64,000 nucleotides of DNA from Acuticoccus sp051016205 (GCA_051016205.1 CP136534.1:1550001-1614000), one strand, 5' to 3'; numbered from the stretch's first letter, positions 16,504 through 26,524 are shown. Made by a program: numbers and translations. Notes: generated from the sequence alone by a model not told the origin.

Positions 16504-18750
16504 TCACCGGCGCGCCACGTAGACCGGGCTCGACCAGGCGCGGTGCCCGTCGCACTGGGTGAGCGCGATCATCAACACCGTGTCGCGCTCCGCCGCAAGG
16601 TTCACGTCAGCCTCGCCGTGTAACGTCTCCGGCAGGTTTGCGTCCGGCAGGCGGAATACGCGAATACGTTTGCCGAGCCCGCCGAAGTCGAAGACGGTGT
16701 CGGCAAACCCGATGTCGGCGAGCGAGAGTTCGGCATTGCCTTCGCTGGTGCCGATGGCGAGCTTTCCGTCCGCCTCCTCCTCGGCCAGCCAAAGGTCCAC
16801 CGCCGAAAAGCCGCCCGTGGTCACGCAGCGCCACCGCGCCGTCCGCGCTCCGCTCTGCTCGGGCTGGATATCGGGGTTCCAAAAATTCACGCCCGCGATC
16901 CGGCTGATCGACGCGCCTTCGACCGCTGCCTCGGCCGTCCACTTCACAAGCCGCCCCCGGCCGCGATAGGCTGCCCCCTCGCACACGATGCGGATGCGCC
17001 CGCCTAACTCGGCCTCACCATAGGGCCGAAATGTCTTGATGACGTGCATGCCGTCGCGCAGCTCCACCCGCTCGATCGGGGCGGAGCCCAACACCTCGAA
17101 CGTCACGCGCGCGGTGGCGGCGTCCGTCTCGACGATGTCGCCCATCATCGCGCGCCGGGCGGCACAGGACGGTGCCCCCGCGAGACTGGGATTGCGCCCG
17201 CTAACGGTGCTGGGACCATCGAACATGACGGCAAGGTCAAGGCCGATGCGTGCGCCCGTGGTGGCATAGTGGTGGCGCTTGCGGAAGGCTTTGAACAGCG
17301 CGTCGCGGTCCAGCCGCTCAAGAAGGTGGCAGGTGAGCCCGCCATAGGAGCCGAACTCCGCGTCGCCCGGATAGCTCGCGCCCGGTCGTCCCTTGTGCCC
17401 GTCGCTCGCCGCCACGACGCCCACCCGGTAGCCGCGGGAAAAAGCGTCGTCCAGCAGCCATTCGAACGAGCCCCACGCCGAGTGCACCTCCACCGACGGC
17501 TCCAGCTTTGCATCGTGCGCAAAGCCGATGTCGGCATAGCGCCCTCCGATGTGGGCAGTAACGATGGCTTCTTCGCCCGCAAGGCGTTCGAAGAGGGCGG
17601 TGGCATCGTGCGCGTCGGTCTCGGGGCGGCTTGTGTCGCTGACGAGGGCGCGCGAGGACCGGTAGATCGGCCGGCCCTCGTGTCGGTACCAGACATTGTG
17701 GTCGCCACCAACGCTGGTGTTGCCGGACCACTCGTAGCCCGGCAGCGTCACGAAGCGTCCCGGCTCGTTGAAATCGGCGGTCAGCGCGTTGATTTCGGCC
17801 CAGAAGGCATCGCTAACCTGAAAGTCGTTGCCTTGATGGGCGGCGATGTCGAGGAAGGCCCGGTCGCGTGCGAACGCAAAGTAATCGCGGCAGGAGTTTG
17901 TGCCCACCGTCTCCTCCGACTGGCCGTGCAGGTCCGACCAGAAGTGCGCGCGCTCGCCTGCCGCGATTTTGACAGGGTTGCTGCGCGCAAGCCCAGCCCC
18001 GGAAGCGTCTTTGAGCACGAAGCGATAGGTGCCGGGCGCAGCAATGGCGAGCCCACCGATTTCCATCGCGCAGTCCGCCGCACCAAGTTCGATGGGGCGC
18101 GGAAAACCGGGGACGTCGGGCGAGACGCACAGCAGCGCGGTGCCATCGTCACCGGGCGCAGGATTGCCCCAGCGATCCTCCCGCTTGACGCCGATGAAGA
18201 AGGGTTCGCCGGGCCGCCGCAGGGTTGGCGCGACGATCTTCCATGCGACCGGGGCGCCGGGGCCGATCGCAATCAACGGCTGCTCGGCATCGGGCAGCGC
18301 GATCATGTCGTAGGTGGCGAACGGATCGACGAAAACGCGGAACTCGAACGTGTCCTCGCAGAACGTCTGGAGCCGCAAGCCGGGCGAAATGCCTGTCTCG
18401 CCGAAGCGCACGACCACGCGGTCGCCTTCGGACAGGAAACGTTTGCACTGGACATAGAGCGACTGCGTCCACGGCCGGATGTTGCGCCGGCTCTCCACCT
18501 TCACATCGATGGGAACGGCGGGCTCGGTGGTTACCGAGACGAAGCCGGGCGCGGACGGATCGGCGGTTTGCAGTGGCGACTGATCAGTATGGGCGCGAAA
18601 GGCGATTTTCAGAATACCACGGTCGTCAATGCCGAACCGGCCGCAGGTATAGACGAGCGCGAAGGGGTGCGTGGAGCCGGCCTCGAACGTGCCGCTTGGG
18701 CTGACGGCCGCCGAGCCCATCAGGTCCGGCCTGTAGTGGTGATGCGGCAT
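16504..18750 (-). CDS. DUF3604 domain-containing protein
   Basis: The 748-residue protein matches the DUF3604 family. It has an N-terminal beta-rich part, then HFWSDLHGQSEETVGTNSC with the histidines and acidic residues of a PHP-like metal site, then DIAAHQGNDFQVSDAFW, TLPGYEWSGN and GDHNVWYR, and later VVAASDGHKGRPGASYPG. The family is poorly characterised but is often encoded with sulfatases and tripartite carriers, as here. ATG 18750 was preferred because GGAGG stands five bases upstream; an ATG at 18774 is in frame. There is no obvious signal peptide. Function unknown, possibly a metallohydrolase. Confidence 0.85.
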   Translation of the reverse strand: MPHHHYRPDLMGSAAVSPSGTFEAGSTHPFALVYTCGRFGIDDRGILKIAFRAHTDQSPLQTADPSAPGFVSVTTEPAVPIDVKVESRRNIRPWTQSLYVQCKRFLSEGDRVVVRFGETGISPGLRLQTFCEDTFEFRVFVDPFATYDMIALPDAEQPLIAIGPGAPVAWKIVAPTLRRPGEPFFIGVKREDRWGNPAPGDDGTALLCVSPDVPGFPRPIELGAADCAMEIGGLAIAAPGTYRFVLKDASGAGLARSNPVKIAAGERAHFWSDLHGQSEETVGTNSCRDYFAFARDRAFLDIAAHQGNDFQVSDAFWAEINALTADFNEPGRFVTLPGYEWSGNTSVGGDHNVWYRHEGRPIYRSSRALVSDTSRPETDAHDATALFERLAGEEAIVTAHIGGRYADIGFAHDAKLEPSVEVHSAWGSFEWLLDDAFSRGYRVGVVAASDGHKGRPGASYPGDAEFGSYGGLTCHLLERLDRDALFKAFRKRHHYATTGARIGLDLAVMFDGPSTVSGRNPSLAGAPSCAARRAMMGDIVETDAATARVTFEVLGSAPIERVELRDGMHVIKTFRPYGEAELGGRIRIVCEGAAYRGRGRLVKWTAEAAVEGASISRIAGVNFWNPDIQPEQSGARTARWRCVTTGGFSAVDLWLAEEEADGKLAIGTSEGNAELSLADIGFADTVFDFGGLGKRIRVFRLPDANLPETLHGEADVNLAAERDTVLMIALTQCDGHRAWSSPVYVARR

Positions 18751-18825
18751 GAACGCCTCCGCGCCAGAAAACATTTGCGGGACAGATACGATGCTCTGCG
18801 TTCATGTCGCCAATGGTGATTTCGC

Positions 18826-19788
18826 CTATTTTGATGCTCCAAAGGCATGATTTAGTTGCCCATCACCGTCTGCGCCGGCAATTGGCTCGGCGCCATACCG
18901 TTGCGCCACCAGCGCGATTTCCTGGCGCAGCTCGGCCGTGGTCGGCGAAGCGCTGCGGCCGAGTGGACCGACGAACCCGAGCTGGAAGTCCACACGCGGG
19001 CGCAGCGGCACGGCGCGCGCCGCGGCCGGATTGAGCGCGGTGGAGATGGCATCGGAGATGGTGTAGCCGAGGCCGTCGCCGACGAATTGGCAGGCGAGCA
19101 CCGTTGAGGGGCATTCGATGGCGGCGTGCGGGCGCACGTTGGCCTCGGCAAACACCTGCTCCAAACGCTGGCGCATCATGGTGCCCTCTGCGGGCAGGAT
19201 CAAAGGTTCGCCGGAAAGCTCATCGACGCCGATGTCGCTGCGGCGCGATAGCGGATGGCCTGCCGGGAGGATCGCGCACAGTCTGACACGGGCGAAGGCC
19301 TCCAGCGCGATTGCGGGGTGCTCAACGGGGAGCGTCACCAGGCCCAGATCGTTGATGCGGCTTGCGACCCAACGCTCCACCTCGCGCCGCTCGCGAATGT
19401 CCACAATGTAGCGTGGACCTGGCCGACGTGCGCGTAGTGCTCGGATCGCGGGGCCGACGAGGCCGTGGGCAAGCCGTGGCAGTGCGGCAATGCGCACCGT
19501 CCCGGCGTGGTCGGCCTTGATGTCGCGCGCAAGGGTCGGAATCTCGTCGAGCACGATGAGGGCGCGCTCCACATCGCGCACCAGCGCACGCGCTTCGGGG
19601 GTCGGCACGAGGCGCCTGCGCACCCTGCGGAAGAGCGCCATGCCCAGCTCGTCCTCGAACCCTGACAAGGTACGGCTCAGCGCTGGCTGGGTGATGTTCA
19701 TGCGCCGCGCGGCTTCGCTCACCGTGCCGTGGGTCATGACGGCGATAAAGGCGCGCATGGCTTTGACGTTCGGGTCAGCCAATTTCAA
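18826..19788 (-). CDS. LysR-family transcriptional regulator
   Basis: The 320-residue protein opens with the LysR winged helix: MRAFIAVMTHGTVSEAARRM then ITQPALSRTLSGFEDELG. An effector-binding domain follows, with a hinge near TVRIAALPRLAHG and the inner strand GLGYTISDA. It diverges from the tctC gene with 131 bases between the two starts, the usual arrangement for LysR control of the divergent operon and of itself. The start appears to be TTG 19788. A carboxylate imported by TctABC is the expected co-inducer, by analogy only. Confidence 0.9.
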   Translation of the reverse strand: MKLADPNVKAMRAFIAVMTHGTVSEAARRMNITQPALSRTLSGFEDELGMALFRRVRRRLVPTPEARALVRDVERALIVLDEIPTLARDIKADHAGTVRIAALPRLAHGLVGPAIRALRARRPGPRYIVDIRERREVERWVASRINDLGLVTLPVEHPAIALEAFARVRLCAILPAGHPLSRRSDIGVDELSGEPLILPAEGTMMRQRLEQVFAEANVRPHAAIECPSTVLACQFVGDGLGYTISDAISTALNPAAARAVPLRPRVDFQLGFVGPLGRSASPTTAELRQEIALVAQRYGAEPIAGADGDGQLNHAFGASK

Positions 19789-19919
19789 TGCTCCAGCGGC
19801 ATGAAGTCAGGAGGAAACAGCATTTTGAAGCATGTCTGGCAATCGCTAGTCTCTTGCAACAATGAACCGACCGTGCACCGGCGACCCGCCGGGCGTGCGG
19901 CGTGCCGGGGGAGGATGCC

Positions 19920-20870
19920 ATGACTTTTTTGCGACCGCTCAGCCTTGCCGTTCTTGCGGCAGCGACCGTGTTTGCGACCGCTGCCCTTGCCGACTGGCCC
20001 GAACGCCCTGTCACGGTGATCGTCCCGGTCGGCGCGGGCGGCGGCACCGACACGCACGCAAGGGCCCTTGCCAAGGCGCTCAGCGAGGTGACCGGTGTGC
20101 CAGTAAACGTCGTCAACCGGCCAGGTGGCGGCGGCTATGTGGGCGCGCAGGCGGTGGTCGACGCGCGGCCCGACGGCTATACGCTGATGATCCAGTCCTA
20201 CGGCACATTCATGCTGCGCGCGCTCGCCAAGGAGCAGCCCGTTCACCCGCTGGACGACTTCACCATCGTCGCCATGGTGGGCGAACTCATCACCGGGCTC
20301 GTCGTGAAGCGCGATGACGAGCGTTTTGGCACCATCAAGGCGTTCGTGAACCACGCCAAGGAAAACCCCGGCATGACCTACGGGTTTTCGGGCGCTGGAA
20401 GCTGGCACAATGCCGCCGCTGTCGGCGTTGAGGGAAGCGCAGGCTATGAGGCCAAGCCGGTGGTGTTTCGCGGCGGCGGCAATGTGCGCGCGGCGATCCT
20501 CGGCGGCCAGACCGATTTTGCCTGGATGGGCGTGCAGCAGCTTGCCGGCTTCGAGGACCAGCTCGTGATGCTGGCAGTGAACGCGCAAGGCCGCTATCCG
20601 CTGAAAGACGACATCCCGACATTCGGCGAGATCGGCCTCGAAGCCCCTTTGGTCACGAGCCCGATGGTTGTCGCCGTCGCCAATGGCGTCGATGCTGAGA
20701 CCCTTGCCGCCATCGAGGCGGCAGTGGCAGAGGCGGCGAAATCTGATGGGTATCGTGAAGCGCTGGAGACGGAGCTTGCCGTGCCGCAGTTCAAGTCCGC
20801 TGCCGACGCGCGCGCCTATCTTGACGGCCTCTACAGCGAATGGGCGCCGATCGCCGAGGCGATGAAGTAG
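19920..20870 (+). CDS. Tripartite tricarboxylate transporter substrate-binding protein (TctC/Bug family)
   Basis: The 316-residue protein has a signal peptide (LSLAVLAAATVFATAALA) and a Bug domain beginning DWPERPVTVIVPVGAGGGTD, with RPGGGGYVGAQAV and PDGYTLMIQSYGTF. These are the usual ligand-carboxylate-binding loops. ATG 19920 follows a strong GGGGGAGG; an upstream in-frame GTG at 19902 lacks one. It delivers an organic acid to the TctAB membrane complex encoded immediately downstream. The ligand is unknown. Confidence 0.93.
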   Translation: MTFLRPLSLAVLAAATVFATAALADWPERPVTVIVPVGAGGGTDTHARALAKALSEVTGVPVNVVNRPGGGGYVGAQAVVDARPDGYTLMIQSYGTFMLRALAKEQPVHPLDDFTIVAMVGELITGLVVKRDDERFGTIKAFVNHAKENPGMTYGFSGAGSWHNAAAVGVEGSAGYEAKPVVFRGGGNVRAAILGGQTDFAWMGVQQLAGFEDQLVMLAVNAQGRYPLKDDIPTFGEIGLEAPLVTSPMVVAVANGVDAETLAAIEAAVAEAAKSDGYREALETELAVPQFKSAADARAYLDGLYSEWAPIAEAMK

Positions 20871-20895
20871 CGGCAGGCGCGGCAGGCAGGGGGCC

Positions 20896-21372
20896 ATGTC
20901 GCGTCGCTTTCCCCTCGGCGGCCTGATTGCTGCCGGCGCAACGGTGGCGATCGGCCTGTTCTTCCTGATCGGCGCCTTTCACATCGACACGCGCGCGGGT
21001 GTGCTCGGCGGGCCGGACGTGGTGCCGAAGGCAGCGTCTGCGCTCCTTGTCGGCTTCGGCATCCTGATCGCACTGGAGGCTTTCCTCGTGCCGCCGGCAG
21101 GTGCGGGGCGCGACGGGCGGCCGAGCGTGCTGGTCTTTGTTATTGTTGCGGGCGGGCTCGCCTATGTCTGGCTGATCGGTGCCATCGGCTATCTGCCGGC
21201 GACCTTGCTGGCAGCCCCGCCGGCATTTGCCGCCTTCGGTGTGCGCGGCCCAACCCGTGCGCTGGCCGCGGGCCTTTGCGCTGCGCTCGTCATCTATGCA
21301 GCGTTCTTCGTGGGGCTCGGCATCTACGACCCGCCGGGCCGGCTTCTCGATCTCAACGGCCTGTGGCGCTGA
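20896..21372 (+). CDS. Tripartite tricarboxylate transporter small membrane subunit (TctB family)
   Basis: A 158-residue membrane protein with four hydrophobic segments, including AAGATVAIGLFFLIGAF at the N-terminus, ALLVGFGILIALEAFLV, VLVFVIVAGGLAYVWLIGAI and a final LAAGLCAALVIYAAFF. Sequence conservation in this family is low; length, topology and position between tctC and tctA decide the call. It sits 25 bases after tctC and 15 bases before tctA. Confidence 0.9.
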   Translation: MSRRFPLGGLIAAGATVAIGLFFLIGAFHIDTRAGVLGGPDVVPKAASALLVGFGILIALEAFLVPPAGAGRDGRPSVLVFVIVAGGLAYVWLIGAIGYLPATLLAAPPAFAAFGVRGPTRALAAGLCAALVIYAAFFVGLGIYDPPGRLLDLNGLWR

Positions 21373-21387
21373 GGGTGCCGCCCAGGA

Positions 21388-22992
21388 ATGGTTGATCTCG
21401 CCTCCGGCTTCGCCGCGCTCTTCAACGACGGCAGTGCGCTGTTCTTCGTCTTCCTGGGCGCGATCGTGGGCACGCTCATCGGGGCGATCCCTGGCCTCAC
21501 CACACCCGCAGCCATTGCGATGCTTTTGCCCATCACAGGCTACATGTCACCGCTCGCCGCGCTCGCCTTCCTCTACGTGATCGGCAAGGCCGGGCGCTTC
21601 GGCGGCTCCATCGCAGCGATCCTGTTCAACACGCCGGGCACCACCGCCGCGGCGGCCACCGGCATCGACGGCCATCCCCTGGCGCGACAGGGCAAGTCCG
21701 GCAAGGCGCTGAAGGTGGCGACCATCGCCTCGGTCTGCGGCGACACTGTGGGCGAGCTCATCCTGATCTTCGGCGCGGTGTTCATCGCAAGCTATACGAT
21801 CCTCCTCGGCCCACCCGAATACTTTGCGATCTACGTCACCGCCTTCGTCATCATCGGCTCGGTGGTCGGAAAATCCATTGTGCGCGGGCTCGCAAGCGCC
21901 GCATTCGGTGTGCTCCTTGCGATGGTCGGCCTCGACGTCATCTCCGGCACCGATCGTTACGTCTTCGGCAACGTCGCGATGATGGGTGGCTTCAGCCTCG
22001 TGCCGCTCCTGGTCGGCGCGTTCGTGGTCTCCGAAATCCTCGTGCAGGCGGAGGCGGCGGCGCGCGGCCTTGCGAGCGAAAAGGTGGTCGGCACGGCATC
22101 CGGCAAGGTCGACCGGTCGCTGTCGTGGGGCGAATTTTTGATCTGCGCCCCCGTCATCGTGCGTTCGTCCGGCATCGGCGCGCTGATCGGATTGATGCCA
22201 GGGCTCGGCTCGGCGGTGGCCTGCTTTATCGCCTATGGCGAAGAAAAGCGGCGCGCCAGGCGGCCAGAGCTGTGGGGAAAGGGCGCCGTTGAGGGCGTCG
22301 CGGCGCCAGAAGCCGCCAACAATGCGGTCTCCGGGCCCTCCATGATCCCGGTCCTCACGCTCGGCATTCCCGGCTCCACCATCGCCGCGATCCTGATCGG
22401 CGTCTTCCTCATCCACGGCATCCAGGTGGGGCCGACGATCTTCCTCACCTCGCGCGATTTGGTGTTCGGCCTCTTTGCCGCCGGCCTCATCGGCATCGCG
22501 AGCTACGGGCTCATCGGCTGGTTCGGTGCGCCGCTCATCGGCCGCCTCATCGGCCACGTGCCGCAGAGGCTCATCTATCCGACGATCCTCTTGATGACCG
22601 TCGTCGCCGTGTATTCGCTGCGCTCCAGCCTGTTCGACGTGTCGGTGATGTTCGTCTTCGGCCTCGTCGGTTATGGGATGCGCAAACTCGACTTCTCGCC
22701 GCCCGCGATGATCATCTCGTTTGTCCTCGCCCGCGGCGCCGAGGAAGCGCTCCAGCAATCGCTGATGATGTCGTCGAGTGGCTATCTGATCTTTTTCGAA
22801 CGGCCGGCGGCGCTCGCCTTCCTGCTCATCGGGCTGGCCGGGTTTTCGCTGCGCCTGCGCCAGTTCCTCAAGGAGCGTCGCAGGAGCGCGCCCGGCCCCG
22901 CCCGCCCCGCGGACGACGTCGACACCGCCACGCTGAACAGACCAGCGCACGCCGAGGATCCCCCGTCCCCCGCCAGCGGAGAAAAACCATGA
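21388..22992 (+). CDS. Tripartite tricarboxylate transporter large membrane subunit (TctA family)
   Basis: The 534-residue protein has about twelve hydrophobic segments and two TctA signature loops: GTLIGAIPGLTTPAAIAMLLP near the N-terminus (read in parts) and its mirrored copy GALIGLMPGLGSAVACFIAYG in the second half. ILFNTPGTTAAAATGIDGHP and VTLGIPGST-type segments complete the pattern. It is a secondary transporter driven by ion gradients and loaded by TctC. The hydrophilic C-terminal tail ends inside the sulfatase gene with an ATGA overlap, showing that transport and sulfatase synthesis are translationally coupled. Confidence 0.94.
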   Translation: MVDLASGFAALFNDGSALFFVFLGAIVGTLIGAIPGLTTPAAIAMLLPITGYMSPLAALAFLYVIGKAGRFGGSIAAILFNTPGTTAAAATGIDGHPLARQGKSGKALKVATIASVCGDTVGELILIFGAVFIASYTILLGPPEYFAIYVTAFVIIGSVVGKSIVRGLASAAFGVLLAMVGLDVISGTDRYVFGNVAMMGGFSLVPLLVGAFVVSEILVQAEAAARGLASEKVVGTASGKVDRSLSWGEFLICAPVIVRSSGIGALIGLMPGLGSAVACFIAYGEEKRRARRPELWGKGAVEGVAAPEAANNAVSGPSMIPVLTLGIPGSTIAAILIGVFLIHGIQVGPTIFLTSRDLVFGLFAAGLIGIASYGLIGWFGAPLIGRLIGHVPQRLIYPTILLMTVVAVYSLRSSLFDVSVMFVFGLVGYGMRKLDFSPPAMIISFVLARGAEEALQQSLMMSSSGYLIFFERPAALAFLLIGLAGFSLRLRQFLKERRRSAPGPARPADDVDTATLNRPAHAEDPPSPASGEKP

Positions 22993-24524
22993 AGCGGCCC
23001 AACCTCATCGTCGTCACCTCCGATCAGCAGCGGGGCGACTGCTATGGCTTCATGGGCAAACGCCGGATCAAGACGCCGCACCTTGATGTGATGGCGCGGC
23101 AGGGGACGCACTTTCCCGCTTGCATCACATCATCGGTGGTTTGCCAGCCGGCCCGCGCCGGCATTTTGACCGGCCTCCTGCCGCAGACCCACGGCGTGTG
23201 GGACAACGGCGTCGACCTCGACGAGGGCGTCGCCGACAAAGGTTTCGCGGGTCAACTGTCCCGCGCGGGCTACGATACCGCCTTCATCGGCAAAGCGCAC
23301 TTTTCCACCATGCACACCTTCGAGCCCACAGGCCGGCCGGAGTGCGCCAAGTCGAGCAACCTATTCGGGCCCGATTGGCATGGCCCCTACATGGGGTTCG
23401 AGCACGTTGAGCTCGTCGTGATGGGTCACAACCGCCTGCCGCCGCAACGACCGCCCTATGGCCTCCACTATGACGCCTGGTTCTATGGTGACGGTCTGGG
23501 CGATGAGAAATGGGACCTTTACCAGCGCCGGACCGGGCCGGATGCTGGCGCGGCGCAAACGTTGCAATCGGGCCTGCCGCCGGCCTGGCACAACTCCACC
23601 TGGACCGCCGACCGTGCCATCGAGTACCTGCGCGACCATCGCGATGGCGACCGGCCGCTCGCCATGTGGATTTCCTTTCCCGACCCGCACCACCCTTTTG
23701 ATGCGCCCGAACCCTGGTCGCGCATGCACGACCCTGCCGACGTCGACTTGCCAGAGCACCGCGTGCGCGACCTCGACACCCGGCCCTGGTGGCACACAGC
23801 GGCGCTCGAAGGCACGCCGCAATTGAAAGACCCGAAGATGTTGGAGCACCGCTCCAAGAACTCGCGCGTACCCGACCAGAGCGACGCGCAACTGGCTCAT
23901 ATGATCGCGAACTATTTTTCGATGATCTCGCTGATCGACCACAATTTTGGCCGCATCCGCATCGCTCTCAACGACTATGGCCTCGCCGAAGACACCATCG
24001 TCATCTATACCTCAGACCATGGCGACTGGCTCGGCGATCACGGGCTCATTCTGAAAGGCCCGATGTTCTATGAGGGCCTTTTGACGGTGAACGCCGTCGT
24101 TGCCGGCCCCGGCGTGCCGGCGGGCAAGGTCGTCGAGGACCCCGTCTCCAATCTCGACATTGCGGCAACCTTCCTCGACTACGCCGGCGTGGCCTCCGAG
24201 CGCCCGCTGCACGGCAGGAGCTGGCGTCCCCTGATCGAGACCGAGACCGCCTCGCGCGATTTCGCCCTCAACGAATGGAAGATGCACCCATCGCGCACGG
24301 GTGTGGCGCTCGACCTGGCGTGCGTGCGCACCCGCGATGCCAAGCTGACCCTGGAGAAAGGTTCCGGAGCCATGGAGATGTACGACCTTTCCGCCGACCC
24401 GCACGAGATGCGCAATGTAGCCGAGGATCCGGCCTATGACGCCCGCCGCGTCGAGCTGATGGAGATGCTTGAGACCCGGCCCGACGACCGCACGGCGCTG
24501 GTGGAGCCGGTCGGGATGGCGTGA
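22989..24524 (+). CDS. Type I sulfatase (alkaline phosphatase superfamily)
   Basis: The 511-residue protein has the formylglycine motif CQPAR inside ITSSVVCQPARAGILTG. The first metal ligands lie in VVTSDQQRGD, a lysine in FIGKAHFS, and the second metal site is YTSDHGDWLGDHG. It resembles choline sulfatase and phosphonate monoester hydrolase relatives. There is no signal peptide, so the enzyme is cytoplasmic and its substrate must be imported, in line with coupling to TctA (4-base overlap; GGAGA upstream). It needs a formylglycine-generating enzyme, which is not in this window. The sulfate ester is unknown. Confidence 0.92.
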   Translation: MKRPNLIVVTSDQQRGDCYGFMGKRRIKTPHLDVMARQGTHFPACITSSVVCQPARAGILTGLLPQTHGVWDNGVDLDEGVADKGFAGQLSRAGYDTAFIGKAHFSTMHTFEPTGRPECAKSSNLFGPDWHGPYMGFEHVELVVMGHNRLPPQRPPYGLHYDAWFYGDGLGDEKWDLYQRRTGPDAGAAQTLQSGLPPAWHNSTWTADRAIEYLRDHRDGDRPLAMWISFPDPHHPFDAPEPWSRMHDPADVDLPEHRVRDLDTRPWWHTAALEGTPQLKDPKMLEHRSKNSRVPDQSDAQLAHMIANYFSMISLIDHNFGRIRIALNDYGLAEDTIVIYTSDHGDWLGDHGLILKGPMFYEGLLTVNAVVAGPGVPAGKVVEDPVSNLDIAATFLDYAGVASERPLHGRSWRPLIETETASRDFALNEWKMHPSRTGVALDLACVRTRDAKLTLEKGSGAMEMYDLSADPHEMRNVAEDPAYDARRVELMEMLETRPDDRTALVEPVGMA

Positions 24525-24754
24525 TCTCTCGTTGCGCACTGCACCAGTGGACGTCGGGTCGACCGCAGCCGAATCGGGAAAGACCTTCGTAACCTGTCGG
24601 TGCGGCTTCGATCGGCCCCACCCTGCGGCGCCGTCACGCTCCGACGCGCGCTCAGAGATCCACCGCTCGATTCCAGCACGGACATAAGATTTCCGCCTCT
24701 AAGTTAACATTATAGAGCGAGGAAAGCGATGGGATTTATTCAGATAATGTAAGA

Positions 24755-24781
24755 CCTCTCGAATAATCGTGAGGGGTTTTT
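24755..24781 (+). terminator. Rho-independent terminator downstream of tctCBA-sulfatase
   Basis: A hairpin (CCTC-t-CG, loop AATAAT, CG-t-GAGG) is followed by GG and five T residues on the + strand. It lies about 230 bases after the sulfatase stop and would end rightward transcription of the tct operon. The opposite strand has no T run after the stem, so the terminator is one-directional. Confidence 0.6.
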
Positions 24782-25305
24782 CTGCTTTTGGGAGAAAAAT
24801 CAGCATCCCGTACTCATCATGACTTTGGTTCGACGAGAGTCCATGTGATGCATGTTGGTCGATGATGCCAGCGTTGTCTGTCGCACCAATTCGATGGGAA
24901 TTCGTGTGACTCTTTGCTTTTACTGGCATCTTCCCACAACTCGCGATCGAGTTTGCGCTGCAATTCCTCCGCCTTCTGCTGGTGCGCGATGTAAACTCTT
25001 CCAATCGTTGAGGGGCTTATCGCGTCCCCCTCGGCACCGGACCGTTCCTCCGCAAGGGAGTAGGCTGCCACCTTCCCGTGCACCCCTTTCCGTGCTTGCT
25101 TGATGTAATTTACCCGAGCTTTGTTTTCTCGTAGACCTTCGCTTTATTGCCGTGCGCTTGACCATGCTCAAGAGTATCAGCGATAGTTGACGCCAACTCA
25201 TCGCTAATATTGCTCAATCTCAAGAATTCAATGATAGCTCTACTAAGAAATCGCTATATCTATCAACCACACGGTTTTTTTTTCGCCCAATGCTGACTAT
25301 ATTTG
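24782..25305. other. A/T-rich interval at the left edge of the integrative element
   Basis: The base composition changes abruptly here to much more A/T than the sulfatase gene, including a run of T near 25265. The minus strand has two short open stretches: 24817-25083, an 88-residue frame rich in Q, K and E (VYIAHQQKAEELQRKLDREL), and an unstarted one around 25110-25245 (IIEFLRLSNISDELASTIAD). Neither matches a family I recognise, and they are separated by a stop and a frame change. They may be pieces of a decayed gene brought in with the element. Confidence 0.4.
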
Positions 25306-26524
25306 TCAGGATCCATCGCCATAACACACCCAAGTTTCCATCAGGCCACGGCGCCTCTGAAAAATGTCTCCGCGCCGGTAAGCGGCCTCCACCTTGCTGC
25401 CCACCGCGTGGGCGATCGCCATCTCCGCCACCTTGTTGGCGAAGCTGGTCTCCTCGGCGGCCCAGTCCCTGAAGCTTGAGCGGAAGCCGTGGACGGTCGC
25501 GTTGTCAATGCCCATGGGCTTCAGTACCGCCGACAAGGTCATGTCCGAAATCGGCTTGCCTCGCATCCCCGGGAAGACAATGTCCTCGTCGTCGCGGCGG
25601 GGAGTTGCGGAGAGAAGGCCAAGGGCTTGTGGGGTTAGGGGAATACGGTGTTTGCGGAGGGCCTTTATGCGCCCTGCCGGGATCGTCCACACGCCTTTCG
25701 ACAAGTCCAACTCGCCCCACGTGGCGAACCTTACCTCGCCCGAACGTGCGGCAGTCAAGATTGTGAACGCTAGCGCGCGCCGCCATGCCCTGTCGCTCGC
25801 TCACGGTCGCCATGAAGCTCGGCACCTCTTGGTAGGCCATGGCCGGTGATGCCCTCGCTGGAGCTCTGAAGGTGCCGGCAAGGTGGCCGACAGCTGCCCA
25901 CCCAGCATGGCCGTGTTCAGCCCTTTGCCCAAGCCGCACGCCGTGGCAAAGGCAACAACGCGTTCAATCCGACCACGGACGCGAGGCGTCGTCTCAAACT
26001 CTTTCGTCCAGATTGGAGACAAGCATTCACGTGCACTGTCAGTGACGACTTCGCTCATGCGTGTGTCGGCGATGGGTGTGCAGTCGGTCTTGGTCGTCGA
26101 GCGCCATTGGGCCCGGTGCCTTGGTTTGCGCCAGGAGGCTTCGTGGGCGCCGATGAACTGCTCGGCCGCCTCGCTGAATGTGGGCTCCGAGCCCTTCTGC
26201 TGGTGCGCGAGAGGATCGCCGCCTTCCCGAACAATTGCCCTGGCTGCTTCCGCGCGGGCCCTGGCCTCAGCCAACGTCACCAAGGGGAAAGGTGTCCAAG
26301 CCTATCTCGCGCCGCTTCTTGTCGGGCTTCCACATGAACGACCAGTTGCGCGTGCCGCCTGGGGTGACGACCAGATAGAGGCCACCACCATCGGCGTGGC
26401 GCCCATCCTCGGTAAGGGAGCGCACCTGTGCAGCCGTCAGCCGATGAAGCTTTCGCCTTTCCAACCCCACCGCCGACCCAACCTTGCGAGCGGAACTGGA
26501 TATAGCGCCACGACGCTCAACTGA
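25306..26524 (-). pseudogene. Tyrosine-recombinase integrase (P4/DUF4102 type), frameshifted
   Basis: An integrase can be followed through four reading segments. The N-terminal DUF4102 part (LTAAQVRSLTEDGRHADGGG, about 26270-26500) is followed by TLAEARARAEAARAIV and FSEAAEQFIGAHEASWRKP in a second frame (about 25870-26283). Then comes EVPSFMATVSERQGMAARA in a third, and the catalytic half in a fourth (25306-25758). The catalytic residues survive: R in TAARSGEVRF, H-x-x-R in VHGFRSSFRDW, H in IAHAVGSKV, and Y in AAYRRGDIF. Three frame changes, near 26275, 25870 and 25770, mean no intact enzyme is made. It marks a former integration into the tRNA-Ser gene 2.4 kb to the right. Confidence 0.88.

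Noticed and set aside
17044..18819. A 591-codon + strand frame opposite the DUF3604 gene
   Set aside because: The DUF3604 motifs on the minus strand are unambiguous; the + frame has no motif and arises from high GC at third positions.
21547..22950. A 467-codon minus-strand frame opposite tctA
   Set aside because: It is made mostly of D, E, R, H and G, a typical antisense artefact; tctA membrane helices and signature loops are on the + strand.
25262..25275. T run near the integrase remnant as a terminator
   Set aside because: No stem-loop precedes it on either strand.
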